Below are positions 35,322 to 46,757 of a stretch of DNA of 64,000 bases, piece by piece. The stretch comes from Isoetes taiwanensis. Taxonomy: Eukaryota; Streptophyta; Lycopodiopsida; Isoetales; Isoetaceae. The first letter of the stretch is position 1. Each line of letters starts with the position of its first letter. The notes under the pieces were generated by a model. The model had not been told where the DNA came from. It worked only from the letters and a program-made list of their open reading frames with translations, and did not search any database. The position numbers were made by a program, and so were the translations under genes. Location of the stretch: NCBI GenBank assembly GCA_021234155.1, contig JAJEKV010000262.1, positions 410,766 to 474,765 on the forward strand. Reading direction: 5' to 3'.

Positions 35322-35372
35322 GGACTTGAACCCTACACATTGCCCGCCAAACCCCCCACCCTTACCACTAGA
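35322..35372 (-). other. tRNA-like (SINE-like) Pol III promoter module
   Basis: On -, TCTAGTGGTAAGGG (A-box-like) is followed after 26 bases by GGTTCAAGTCC (a near-perfect B box). The spacing is shorter than in a tRNA. A module with the same order and spacing sits in the CACTA element at 47055-47102. Confidence 0.45.
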
Positions 35373-35450
35373 ACAAACATTGGTTTTTTAAAAAAAATGG
35401 AAGTTCACATATAGTTAAGGGAGAGGGCCAAATAATTCAGGAATGGCCTA

Positions 35451-36245
35451 GGATGTTCTAGAATGTTCTACTTCTAGGAATGTCCTAGAATCTTCTAAGA
35501 ATGTCCTAGAATCTTCTAGAACCTTCTAGAATGTCTAAAAATAGAAAGTTTTTTGAAACTTTGCAAATGCTCAAAATAGAATGTTCTGGAATGTTTCAGA
35601 TGCTCACGGATAAGCACCTCAGTCTAAAAATAGAAAGTACCTTAGGCTAAAAATAGAAAGTTCTCTAAAAGTTTACAAAAACTCATAATAGAATGTTCTA
35701 CAATGTATGGGCAAGCACCTCAATCTAAAAATAGCAAGTTTTTGGAAACTTTGCAAACACTGAAAGTATAATATTCTAGAATGTTCCAGACGCTCATTGG
35801 TAAGTACCTCAGTCTTAAAATAGAAAGATTTTTGAAACTTTACAAATGTTCAATTTAGAATATTCTTGAATGTTCCAGATGCTCATGGGTAAGCACCTCG
35901 GTCTAAAAATAGTAAGTTTTTTGAAACGTAAGCAAACACTGATAATAAAATGTTCTAGAATGTTTCGGATCCTCATGGGTAAGCACCTCACTCTAAAAAT
36001 AACTCATGGGAGTAAGCACCTAAGTCTGAAAATAGTAAGTTTTTTGAAATGTATGCAATAGAGTGTTCTAGAATGTTTCAGATGCTCATGGGCGAGGTCC
36101 TCAGTCTAAAAATAGCAAGTTTTAGAAGCCTTGCAAACACTCAAAATAGAATGTTGCCCAGTCTAAAAATAGCAAGCTTTTTGAAACTTTGTAAAACCTC
36201 AAAATACAATATTCTAGAATGTTCCAGATGCTCTAGGGCAATGAC
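35451..36245 (+). promoter_or_regulatory. heat-shock-element array in the Helitron
   Basis: The plant heat-shock element consists of alternating GAA and TTC units separated by two bases. Perfect runs here: TTCtaGAAtgTTC at 35456-35468; five units in a row at 35509-35531; three at 35579-35591; TTCtaGAAtgTTC at 35774-35786; four at 35858-35875; two at 35953-35960; two at 36066-36073; three at 36212-36224. One more, with three units, lies at 37636-37648. They fall within tandem units of about 90-110 bp that also share a TAAGCACCTCAGTCTAAAAA-type segment. HSF binding is inferred from motif form only. Confidence 0.7.
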
Positions 36246-37249
36246 CTCAGTAATTAAGTTCCCAAAATGTTGTTTGGGTGTGGTATTACATATGATTGTG
36301 CATGGTTTAAGGGTGTATTCGTATGCCAAAATAGTATTATGCTGATGTCAGTAAATGGGGTGTGGGTTTTATAAGGTGTGGCATTTTTTTCCCTTTCTGT
36401 ATTAGGAAAGTCGCGATTAGATGTCGAATTTGGGCGTTAGGGCGGGGCATGGCGGAGTTCTTCCGGTGGTGGTGCTTAGCCATGGCGGAGTTCTTGTGGC
36501 CGGGTTCGAGGCAACCCGGCGTCTTCAAATCGATTCAGCGACGGTAAATATGGAGTTAATCTGGGAGGGTTCGAGGCGAGAGAGGAGCCACAGATGAGAA
36601 TCCCGACATCCTTCCATACGCCATAGACAAAAGCATGTTGATTTCCTTACGCCATAGCCAAAAGCAAGAAATATGATTTCGTTTTGTCTTGTAAGCCCTC
36701 TTCCTTCTTGTGCTTGTGTTTTCGCTTCAATGGTGTTGTGCGGTTTGGCGGTGGTGGTGTTTGATTTTGAGGTTTTCGGAAGCGCCTTTTAGGCGGGGGG
36801 TTCAAATCCCCATGCTTCCTCTATCTTTTGCGGCTATGCTAAATTTCAACTCCCGTGCTTCATTATGTTGTTTGTTTCTTTCTTCTTGTTGGCAGAATGG
36901 CAGTGGATGCATAGGAGCCCATTCTTCAGCAGCAATGGAGGTCCTGTAACATGTGCAGCAGGTTGGTCTGCAGTTCGTGAAGAGAATGAGGTTCGGCCAT
37001 GCATTTAGACTTGCTTCATAGCGGATATGGTCGTTTAACTGTATGTTGCAAAACAGTTTGAGTTGTTTGTTACTTGTGCGTATGTACGCAGTTGACTTCA
37101 ATCGAATACATCCTCATCCACCTTAGGGTGACGTGGAAATGGGGTTTTGACCCCATCTTGACTTAGATTGGAGGGCTCTGGTTTAGGGACAGGGCATATC
37201 ATTGGGAATATGCCCTTTTTCGATGGTCAGGATTAGCGATTATAGAGTA
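36246..37249. other. Helitron internal sequence, no gene supported
   Basis: Short frames only. It could contain captured host sequence (36360-36540 is GC-richer). GGTTCAAATCC at 36799-36809 resembles a B box, but no convincing A box accompanies it. Confidence 0.35.
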
Positions 37250-38330
37250 AAAAAATAGCAAGTAGTAGGTGTGATGGGTATGATAAGTAGTAGATGTGAT
37301 GGGTATGATAGGTGTGTGAGCTTTACATGAGTGATGGGTATGATACATGTGTGAGCTTTACATGAGCTTTACATGTGTGAGCTTTACATGATAGGTGAGT
37401 TACATGAGAATTAGTATAGAGGTAGTAGATGTGGCCCCATGGGTGTAGATGTGGTATGGACCTACTCATGAATAATACTTTGTTACTAATAGAATAGAGG
37501 GTTGAGCAGTATATGTGAATAAGGAAGTGAAATGCTCTAGACATCCTCATAGATGATACTTTGGAATTGGCAATGTTCTCCTCATGAGCGATACTTTAGA
37601 GAAGGTTTTTGGGGACTTTGCAAACACTCAAAATAGAATGTTCTAGAATGTTTTAGATGCTCATACGCAAGCACCTTAGTATAGAGGTAGTAGATGTGGC
37701 CTCATGGGTGTAGTTCAGGTATGAGTCCTCATGTGTATATGTGTGAATATGCTACCCATGATAATAAGTCTAAGTAACATCCTCATAGGTGATACTTTAG
37801 TAGGGCATGTATACGGTAGCAGGTGTGAGTAAACTCCTCATGCATGGGTGTCAAGAAATAGATATGGTGAAGGTCCTCATGGGTGTAGATGTCGTATGGG
37901 TCCTCATGGATGTGTGAGTATGCTCCTCATGTATGATACTTTGGACATATAGAGGTTGTAATTGGAATTAGTAGGATGGTAGAGGTGTAAGTAGGCTGTC
38001 CATGGATAATACTTTACAATTAGTAATAGGTGTGAGTAAACTCCTCTTGCATGGATGCCAAGTAATAAACGTTGTAAAAGTCCTCATGGGTGTAGATGTG
38101 GTATTGGTCCTCATAGTTGTATGTGTGAGTATGCTGCTCATGGGTGATTGACCAATGGATGCTTAGTAACATGGAAAATTTCTTGAATATATAGAGGTTG
38201 TACTTTAGAATTCATAGTAGACGTAGTAAGCTCCTAATTAGGTGATATTTTAAAAGCAATAATAGGTGCGGGTAAGCTCCCAATGGATGATACTTTGAAA
38301 TTGGTAGTAAATGTAACTAAGTTGCTCAAT
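37250..38330 (+). repeat. minisatellite-like repeats in Helitron
   Basis: Recurrent CCTCATGGGTGTAGATGTGG, GTGTGAGTATGCTCCTCATG and GATACTTT phrases, irregularly spaced. One HSE-bearing unit (37600-37680) is embedded among them. Confidence 0.6.
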
Positions 38331-38344
38331 AGACTATATGGGTT

Positions 38345-38512
38345 GGTCCAAACCGAGGCGAGAAGGCCGAGGCCGAGCCAAGGAATTGTCCCAAGGATGT
38401 CCAAACCGAGGCGAGGCCCCGAAGGGGCCGAGCCGAGGAAGGGTGCAAAAAATAAGTCACATAGGTGGGTCCAAACCGAGGCGAGGCCCCGGAGGGGCCG
38501 AGCCAAGGAATG
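38345..38512 (+). repeat. GC-rich triplicate near Helitron 3' end
   Basis: Three units beginning CCAAACCGAGGCGAG, near 38348, 38401 and 38471. The latter two contain CCCCGAAGGGG or CCCCGGAGGGG, small hairpins. They lie just upstream of the terminal hairpin. Confidence 0.7.
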
Positions 38513-38522
38513 AGTATAAAAG

Positions 38523-38545
38523 AAAAGGGCCCGCCGGGCCCTTTT
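38523..38545 (+). other. Helitron 3' terminal hairpin
   Basis: Perfect 10-bp stem AAAAGGGCCC/GGGCCCTTTT with a 3-base loop, abutting CTAG. Confidence 0.75.
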
Positions 38546-38549
38546 CTAG

Positions 38550-38904
38550 TATCATAATATATATATATCAGTTATATATATAAAGGTATATCATAAAACT
38601 TTTCTATATAATCGGGCTTCTCTAAGCACAGGCATAGGCAAGACATTTTATCTGGAGCTCTTCTTTGAGCCTCAACATAAAGACATTCTTCCCTGCAATA
38701 TGTAGGCATCCAAGTCTAAAAGCAGCACATATAGACTAGGATGCAAATTATAGAAAGGAGGTTCCTGACACTGCAGCTACATGCAGCAAGTAGCCTCAGT
38801 TACCCTGTTACCAAGGACCACCTACGTGCCAACAATGCGCACCATCTATGTGCCAACATTTTGAATACATAGCGACACTTACAATGTAAAGCCTAGCATC
38901 ATTT
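38550..38904. other. spacer with stray AGATTC-family end
   Basis: The stretch near 38582-38611 (AAAGGTATATCATAAAACTT onward) repeats the end of copy C at 40393. The rest shows no gene. Confidence 0.5.
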
Positions 38905-40380
38905 GTGGAAGTGGTTCTACTATGAGGGACTGCACAAATTCGACCGGAAACCAATGCAAAGTCATTCAATGAAGATTCTATAAGCATTCCCCTAGATTCT
39001 TTATGATTCTATGAAGATTCCCCTAGATTCTCAAAGATTTTATGAAGATTCCCTTAGATCTCCTATGTTCACAAAGATTCTTTTTAGATTCTCCTAGATT
39101 TCCAAAGATTATGCCAAGATTCCTCAAAATTCTATGTAGATTCTCCTAGATTCTCCAAGATTTTATGAAGATTCCTCTAAATTTCCTTATATTTCCCTAG
39201 ATTCAGAGAAGTTCGCTTGATATTCTCATAGATTCCCCAAGATTTCCCAAGATTCTCCAAGATTCCCCAAGATTCCCTCTAGATTCCCCAAGATTTTATG
39301 TAGTTCTATTGAATTCTCCAAGATTTGATGAAGATTCTCCTAGATTCCTTTAGATTATAGAAAAATTCTCCATGATTCTATCATGATTTCACTAGATTCT
39401 CAAAGCTTTTAAAAAGGTTCTCTTAGATTCCCAAAGATTCTCTTAAGATTCCTCGAGGTTCTCTAAGATCCTATGAAGATTCCCTTAGACTTTACATGAT
39501 TCCATCAAGATTCCTCTAGATTCTTAAAGATTCTATGAAGATTCCCTTGGATTCCCTTAATTTCTCAAAGATTCTCTCGTGATTCCTATAGATTCCCTTT
39601 GATTTTCCAAAGATTCTCTTGAGATTCCCTTTGATTCCCAAAGGTTCTCTTAAGATTCCCATAGATTCTATAAAGATTCCTCTAGATTCTCCACGTATTT
39701 ATGAAGATTTCTTTAGATTCCCTCAGATTCCTATGGATTCCCTTTAGATACCCTAAGATTCTCTTGAAATTCCTCTAGATTCTTTAAGATCTCTGATGAT
39801 TCTCTAGATTCCTATAAATTACCATGAATTGCATAAAATTCTAAGATTCCAAAAAGATTCTTGGTGTTCGATCACGCTGGCTGCAACAGCGACGAAATAG
39901 TGCCAAAGCACCACTCATTGGAAAGCTCTCGACGAGAGGAATCCAATGGCGTAGGTCCCACCTTTATCCGACCCCTCTACCGCAAGCTATGTGCCTTTCA
40001 AGGCGATTAAACAAAAGGAAGCTTCCCAGAAAGTGTAATCATAAATGTTTTGCCAGCTCATTACCTTTTTATTAATGAGGGTGCCACCTCACCTCCTTTA
40101 AATAAAAAAAATCAATTTAATATTAAAAAGTTAATGGCTAGGATTTATGCTCACTTTTTGATCAAACTAAGATACGCTACACCAAATCTACTTTAAGGGA
40201 TCTTCCTTGCACCTTCCTTAAAAAAATCAAGGGCTAGGATTTCTCCTCCCCTTCGATCAACGGTCGAGAGATGTGGTGCATGCCCCCATGCATGACCCAT
40301 GCATGCCTCCATGCATGCCCATAAGGAATGGATGGCCACGGATCGTCGCCACCTCACGCCCAACTTTTAAATGGACTCCG
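38905..40380 (+). repeat. AGATTC-array family, copy B
   Basis: Starts GTGGTTCTACTATGAGGGAC, then about 900 bases of AGATTC-rich array (38965-39860), then conserved blocks: GATCACGCTGGCTGCAAC, GCCACCTCACCTCC, TTAATGGCTAGGATTTATGC, and three CATGCATG motifs near 40290-40315. It breaks off near 40380, before the usual GTAAGAATCAAACAC end. Confidence 0.85.
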
Positions 40381-40390
40381 CATCCGAGAA

Positions 40391-42290
40391 AGGTATATCA
40401 TAAAAACTTTTCTATATAATGTGTTTGATTCTTACATTGGGATGATGTCCGTTTAAGGTGGGTCCAAGTGAGGTGGCAAAGATCGAGCCATCCATTCCTA
40501 TGGGCATGCATGGAGGCATGCATGGGTCATGCATGGGGCATGCACCACATCCCCCCGACCGTTGGATCAAAAGGGGAGGATAAATCCTAGCCCTTGGTTT
40601 TTACGAGGAATGTGCAAGGAAGGTCCTTTAAAGTGACTTTGTGTAGCAGATCTTAACCGCTAGATCAAAAGGTGAGCATAAATCTTAGCCATTGACTTTT
40701 AATATTAAATTTTTTTTTTTTTAAAGGAGGTGAGGTGTCACCCTCATTAATAAAAAAGGTAATGAGGTGGCAAAGCATCTATGAGCGGACTTTCTATGAA
40801 GCTTCCTTCCATTTAATCGCCTTCAAATGTACGTGGCTTGCGGTGAAAGAGGGGCTGGGATGAAGGTGGGACCCACGCCATTGGAGTTTTCAATGAGTGG
40901 TGGTTTGGCTGGTCCGTTGTAGTTGGAGCCCAATGTGATCGAACTCTAAGGAATCCATAGGAATCTCGGGAGAATCTAAAGGAATCTTAAGTAAATACTT
41001 GGAGAATCTAGAGGAATCCTGATGCAATCTTGGAGAATCTAGGGGAATCTTCATAGAATCTTAGAGAATCTAAAGGAATCTCAAGAGAATCTTTGGGAAT
41101 CTATGGGAATCTCAAGAGAATCTTTGGGAATCTATGGGAATCTCAAGAGAATCTTTGGGAATCTATGGGAATCTCAAGAGAATCTTTGGGCATCAATGGG
41201 AATCTTCCTAAAATCCTTGAGTATCTAGGGTAATCTCGATGGAATTCTGAAGAATCTTTGAATAATCATAAGAATGTAGGGAATCTTTGTAGAATCTTAA
41301 GGAATCTAAGGGAAGGCCAAGGGGATCTAGAAGAATCTTTATAAAATCGATAGGAATCTAGAAGATCTACATAGAATCTTAGAGAATCTTGAGAATCTTG
41401 AGGAAGTAAGAGAATGTTCATAAAGTCTTTAAGAATCTTGAAGAATCTTGATAGAATCTTGGGGAATCTAGGGAAATCTTCATAGAATCTAGGGAATCTA
41501 TAGCAATCACGAAAGAATCTTTGAGAATTTAAGGGAATCCAAAGGAATCTCCATAGAATCTTTATGAATCTAGAGGAATCTTGATGAAATCATGTAAAGT
41601 CTAAGGGAATCTTCATATGATCTTAGAGAATCTCGAGGAATCTTAAGAGAATCTTTGAGAATCTAATGGAATCTTTCTAAAAGCTTTGAGAATCAAGTGA
41701 AATATGTGGAATCTAGGAGAATCTTCAAATAATCTAAAGCAATCTAGGAGAATCTTCACCAAATCTTGGAGAATTCAGTAGGACTACATAGAATCTTGGG
41801 GGATCTAGAAGAGTCTTAGGATAATCTTTCGGAATCTAGGTGAATATCAAGAGAATCTTTGGGAATCTAAGTGATTTAAGGGAATGTTCATAAAATGTTC
41901 AAGAATCTTGATAGAATCTTGGGGAATCTAGGGAAATCTTCATAGAATCTAGGGAAATCTTTATAGAATCTAGGGAAATCTCTATAGGATCTTGAAGAAT
42001 CTAGGGGAATCTTTGTAGAATCTTAATAAATCTCAAGAGAATCTTAGAGAATCTATGAGAATATTAAGAGAATTTCTCAGAATCTAGGGAAATATAAGGA
42101 AATTTGGAGGAATCTTCATACAATCTTGAAGAATCTGGGAGAATCTACATAGAATCTTGATGGAGTCATAAACAACCTAGTGAAATCTTTATAAAATCTT
42201 TATTGAATAACTCTGCATTGGCTTCCCGTCGAATTTGTGCAGTCCCTCATAGTAGAACCACTTGTAGTCCCTCATAGTAGAACCACTTGT
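40391..42290 (-). repeat. AGATTC-array family, copy C (inverted)
   Basis: The same blocks in reverse order and orientation. The array (GAATCT on +) is longer, about 1250 bases, and includes a 31-bp unit repeated about four times at 41074-41185. The terminal block GTCCCTCATAGTAGAACCAC is itself doubled near 42241-42290. Confidence 0.85.
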
Positions 42291-42320
42291 ATATATACAA
42301 GTGGTTCTACTATGAGGGAC
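42267..42320. repeat. 54-bp perfect palindrome between copies C and D
   Basis: GTCCCTCATAGTAGAACCAC runs into a TTGTATATATACAA centre and back out as its exact reverse complement. It marks the head-to-head junction of copies C and D. Confidence 0.9.
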
Positions 42321-43797
42321 TGCACAAATTCGACCGAAAACCAATGCAAAGTCATTCAATGAAGATTCTATAAGCATTCCCCAAGATTCTTTATGATTCT
42401 ATGAAGATTCCCCTAGATTCTCAAAGATTTTATGAAGATTCCCTTAGATCTCCTATGTTCACAAAGATTCTTTTTAGATTCTCCTAGATTTCCAAAGATT
42501 ATACCAAGATTCCTCAAGATTCTATGTAGATTCTCCTAGATTCTCCAAGATTTTATGAAGATTCCTCTAAATTTCCTTATATTTCCCTAGATTCAGAGAA
42601 GTTCTCTTGATATTCTCATAGATTCCCCAAGATTTCCCAAGATTCTCCAAGATTCCCCAAGATTCCCTCTAGATTCCCCAAGATTTTATGCAGTTCTATT
42701 GAATTCTCCAAGATTTGATGAAGATTCTCCTAGATTCCTTTAGATTATAGGAAAATTCTCCATGATTCTATCATGATTTCACTAGATTCTCAAAGCTTTT
42801 AGAAAGATTCCCTTAGATTCCCAAAGATTCTCTTAAGATTCCTCGAGATTCTTTAAGATCCTATGAAGATTCCCTTAGACTTTACATGATTCCATCAAGA
42901 TTCCTCTAGATTCTTAAAGATTCTATGAAGATTCCCTTGGATTCCCTTAATTTCTCAAAGATTCTCTCGTGATTCCTATAGATTCCCTTCAATTTTTCAA
43001 AGATTCTCTTGAGATTCCCTTTGATTCCCAAAGATTCTCTTAAGATTCCCATAGATTCTATAAAGATTCCTCTAGATTCTCCAAGATTGCATCAAGATTC
43101 CTCTAGATTCTCCACGTATTTATGAAGATTCCTTTAGATTCCCTCAGATTCCTATGGATTCCCTTTAGATTCCCTAAGATTCTCTTGGAATTCCTCTAGA
43201 TTCTCTAAGATCTCTGATGATTCCCCAGATTCCTATGAATTCCGTAAAATTCTAAGATTCCAAAAAGATTCTTAGTGTTCGATCACGTTGGCTGCAACTG
43301 CGACGAAATAGTGCCAAAGCACCACTCATTGGAAAGCTCTCGATGAGAGAAATCCAATGGCATGGGTCCCACCTTTATCCGACCCCTCTACCACCTCATT
43401 ACCTTTTTATTAATGAGGGTGCCACCTCACCTCCTTTAAATAAAAAAAAAAACAATTTAATATTAAAAACTTAATGGCTAGGATTTATGCTCACTTTTTT
43501 TATCCAACAGCTAAGATCTGCTACAACAAATCTACTTTAAGGGATCTTCCTTGCACCTTCCTTACAAAAAATCAAGGGCTAGGATTTCTCCTCCCCTTTC
43601 GATCCAACGGTCCAGAGATGTGGTGCATGCCCCCATGCATGATCCATGCATGCCTCCATGCATGCCCATAAGGAATGGATGGCCACGATCTTTGCCACCT
43701 CAGCGGCCCCACTTTAAATGGGGCGACATCGGGCATGTAAGAATCAAACACATTATATACCAAAGTTTATGATATACCTTTATATATCTGAAATTTA
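42291..43797 (+). repeat. AGATTC-array family, copy D
   Basis: Nearly identical to copy B through the array, but lacking about 100 bases after the GACCCCTCTACC block. It has the full 3' end: three CATGCATG motifs (43630-43665), GTAAGAATCAAACAC and GATATACCTTTATATA. Confidence 0.85.
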
Positions 43798-46082
43798 TGC
43801 GCGGCCAAGGCCGCTATGAAACATTCTCTTTACCAACTTGGCCTCTCATTTCTAAACCCAACTATTATGGAGGGCATTTGAAGGTGAAATTTCTCAATTC
43901 AAAATGTTGTAAAAATGATGTAATTGAAAAATCTGAATGTTTGTTCCATGACTTCATAAAAAACAACATTATTATTTTTGCACTACGTCACCAAAGCGCA
44001 TTTTCGAAGGTGCTTTGTAAGTGTCATTACGAATGCTTGACCCAAGCACGAATATTCCTTTTAAAGTGTTTCAAATTGCAAATTATCATTACGGATGCTT
44101 GACCGCCGCGGATGTTTTCTTCTTTTTTATTTTTATGGAAATTTGTATACATCCATTGCTCGCAACTTCCTATCTATTGAAGTCCAACAAATAACATACT
44201 TTTATGAAGATGGCTGATTCAAAATAAATGGGGCAAGGGCATACCAAATAATTAAGATGATACATAATCTATGAGCATATTGCTCTAAATCCTAAAACCT
44301 TGGATTTTTATGTTTTGTGCAATCATGCAGACTTAAAAAGTTAACATCATGCTTCTAGTTGGACTCTTTCGAAAATTCTTGGTAGATTGGTGAGCTTTTA
44401 CTCTACATGATGCCTTTACCCATCATCAAGTGAACAATTATGCTTGAAATTAGCATCTTGTTAGAAATCATGCATTTTGTATGCAACATCCGGTTAAAAT
44501 AAATGTGGTTGATGCTTGATAGCAAGACATACACACACACCTTACATTCTACTCCACATCTTTCCAAAATATTGTCTATTCTCGTATTTACACATTTAAA
44601 TCAAACTGTCTTTGTCAATTAAACAATCTCAATTCCTCGCCCTATAGCCACAACAAAAAGCACAACCCCTTATCAAACAATCTCAATTCCCCACCCCATA
44701 GCCACAACAAAAAAGCACAACAAAAACACAACAAACTCAAACATAAAATTGCTTTTGCTATGAATGCCCTTCTAAAATTTTCAATCATGTTATAGTCCTG
44801 GTTTGAGCATGATAGCAGCTTGCATGTCATTTTACATTTGAAAAAGGTCCCACATAAACCTTTAATGATGATTTAAGACTTGCAATCAAAACGAATTTGC
44901 ACAAATTGGTTAAATGAGACCCATGCCAAATGCCGAAGTGGAGTGTATCACACTGTAGAAAGCACCACGATATATGGTAAAAAGAAAACATTGATTTACA
45001 TTCATTAATAGCATTTACTTGAAGAGAAATAAATTGCACTTACCTTTGCCTATCTTTTATCTTAGGCTTGGAGTTACCTTTGGTTGAAAGACAAAATCAT
45101 CATCTAGAAAGTCACTTTCTAGAAATTCCTACAAAGGAGTTGCATTGGTTGAAAAACAAAAAGAGGGAAGATGGTTACAAAGTTTGTGCATCATCAATGC
45201 ATCTTTGAGGGCAATCATAGCAAACAATCAATCGAGCCAAAGTTCTTTGAGAGAGAGAAGTTCAGTTCTTTTAGTCGTATAACCTTATAATATTGAAAGG
45301 ATTTAGGCAACGGAGTAACAAAACTCCCATTATGCCCAACCTCTTTAGATAGAGGTAGTACCCATTTATCCCGGCTCTACTTGATCGACTAACCAAAACC
45401 AACATAAAGCATAACAAAATAGTAGCAAAACCAAAAAGAGCTTACCCAAATCCGTTTAGACTGTTTTGCAATTTCTATTAGACTTGTTTTTGCTATTTCT
45501 ATTATGGTGACTATGACACCAAGAAAAGCAAGAGCACTACAAATCAGCTTCCTATATTTAGCAATCTTAATTCCTAGAAACCGCCATGACGAAATAATAA
45601 GCAAAGATAAAAACACAACCAGTGATTCCACATGAAAGCAAGTCTATGGCTTTTGAATATGAAAAGAGGCATACACCATAATTTAAAAGAAGAAGAAGAA
45701 GAAGAGATTTTAACGTCACGCCACAAGGCAGTGTCCTATCGGACATGAACCCCATACGGTATCATGCTTAAAACAAATAGCAGACACGACTATCCTTCGT
45801 TGTTAATGACAACGAAGTCCATCATGGTTTAACAAACCACATTTGTTGTCTGTTGAGCAAAATATGAAAAATCACATGAGCCATATCCTACACTGATTTC
45901 TGCTATTTCAAAGTATGTTCTGGATTAAGATGCATGGAATGTATCTTTTGAAATATATCCTACCCTTATTGTGTAGCAAGGGTGGTGTCTTTTTCGGACA
46001 AAGAATATATTATCTAAACCGAACTTACATTTTATTTTACCAACAGCTTGACAAAAAAAAAAAAATGCAGAGATCAGTAAAA
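43798..46082. other. AT-rich region, no supported gene
   Basis: Contains a 54-bp imperfect tandem duplication (AAACAATCTCAATTCC at 44621 and 44675) and an AAG microsatellite near 45689-45707. Frames up to about 100 codons match nothing I recognise. Confidence 0.4.
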
Positions 46083-46757
46083 ACTTCATTCTAGCATTAA
46101 ACAGTACCTTGAATGCCACATAGTTGTCTTGAATGCCACATAGTTGTCTGTTTTGTGACCTTGTCTCCATGATATAATCTGATGGAGTTTTCAAGGGTGT
46201 ATTTACATCAGCAACATCCATTTCTTTCACAATTGTGGTCTTATTTTCTTTAGGTGATGCATAGAATGATTCAATCAATTGCTTGTTTATAAAATGCCCT
46301 CCTTCATTTGTCTTCTTCCTAATGCCTCCCTTTGCCTTGGAGTTAAAGAAACCTCACTTTCATCACAAACGGAGCTCCTTGCATCAGAATCATTTACTAA
46401 AATATCCCTATTTGAAGTAGCGATCTTATTCAATGTTTAGTCTTGTTAACCTTTTTCTTTAAGAATTTCCGGCTCCATTTAGAGGCTATACTTTTCCTCT
46501 TGATTTAAAACAACATATCTTCCAACATAACAATAGCCGCATGATCATGTAATTCCAAGAGATTACGCTCTTTGATTTTCCTCACAATAAGGCAAGTTTC
46601 CAATCTCGGGGGGATGCTTCCACTCGGTCGCGTTGGTTCCCGGGCTCAACTCTTGCGACAAACTAAGGTTGCCTATAGAGTTGGGAATGCTTCCGGTATC
46701 TTTTGTTACTTAGTCGAATCACGTATAACATTACCATCCTTGTTGCAAAGTAACTCC

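Larger units (their letters stand above)
35181..38549 (+). mobile_element. non-autonomous Helitron
   Basis: The 5' end is TCTAATCTAATAAAAAAATA preceded by A (35180). The 3' end is CTAG (38546-38549) followed by T, with a hairpin of 10 bp (AAAAGGGCCC/GGGCCCTTTT, 38523-38545) directly before it. An A/T target, a TC start, a hairpin and a CTRR end without inverted repeats define Helitrons. Usually a few bases separate hairpin and CTRR; here there are none. No Rep/helicase frame is present, so it would depend on another element. Its cargo is a tandem array rich in heat-shock elements, a tRNA-like module, minisatellites and a GC-rich 3' repeat. Confidence 0.65.

Noticed and set aside
36790-36825. 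tRNA gene or SINE around GGGGGTTCAAATCCCC
   Set aside because: The T-arm looks good, but no matching A box, anticodon arm or acceptor partner is found upstream.
38965-39860. AGATTC arrays as heat-shock-element arrays
   Set aside because: GAAgaTTC pairs are frequent, but spacing to the next unit is usually three or more bases, so runs of three correctly spaced units are not consistently present, unlike in the Helitron.
38965-43280. Regular short repeats as a CRISPR array
   Set aside because: Repeats are 6-15 bases, degenerate and irregularly spaced, and the context is a plant genome.
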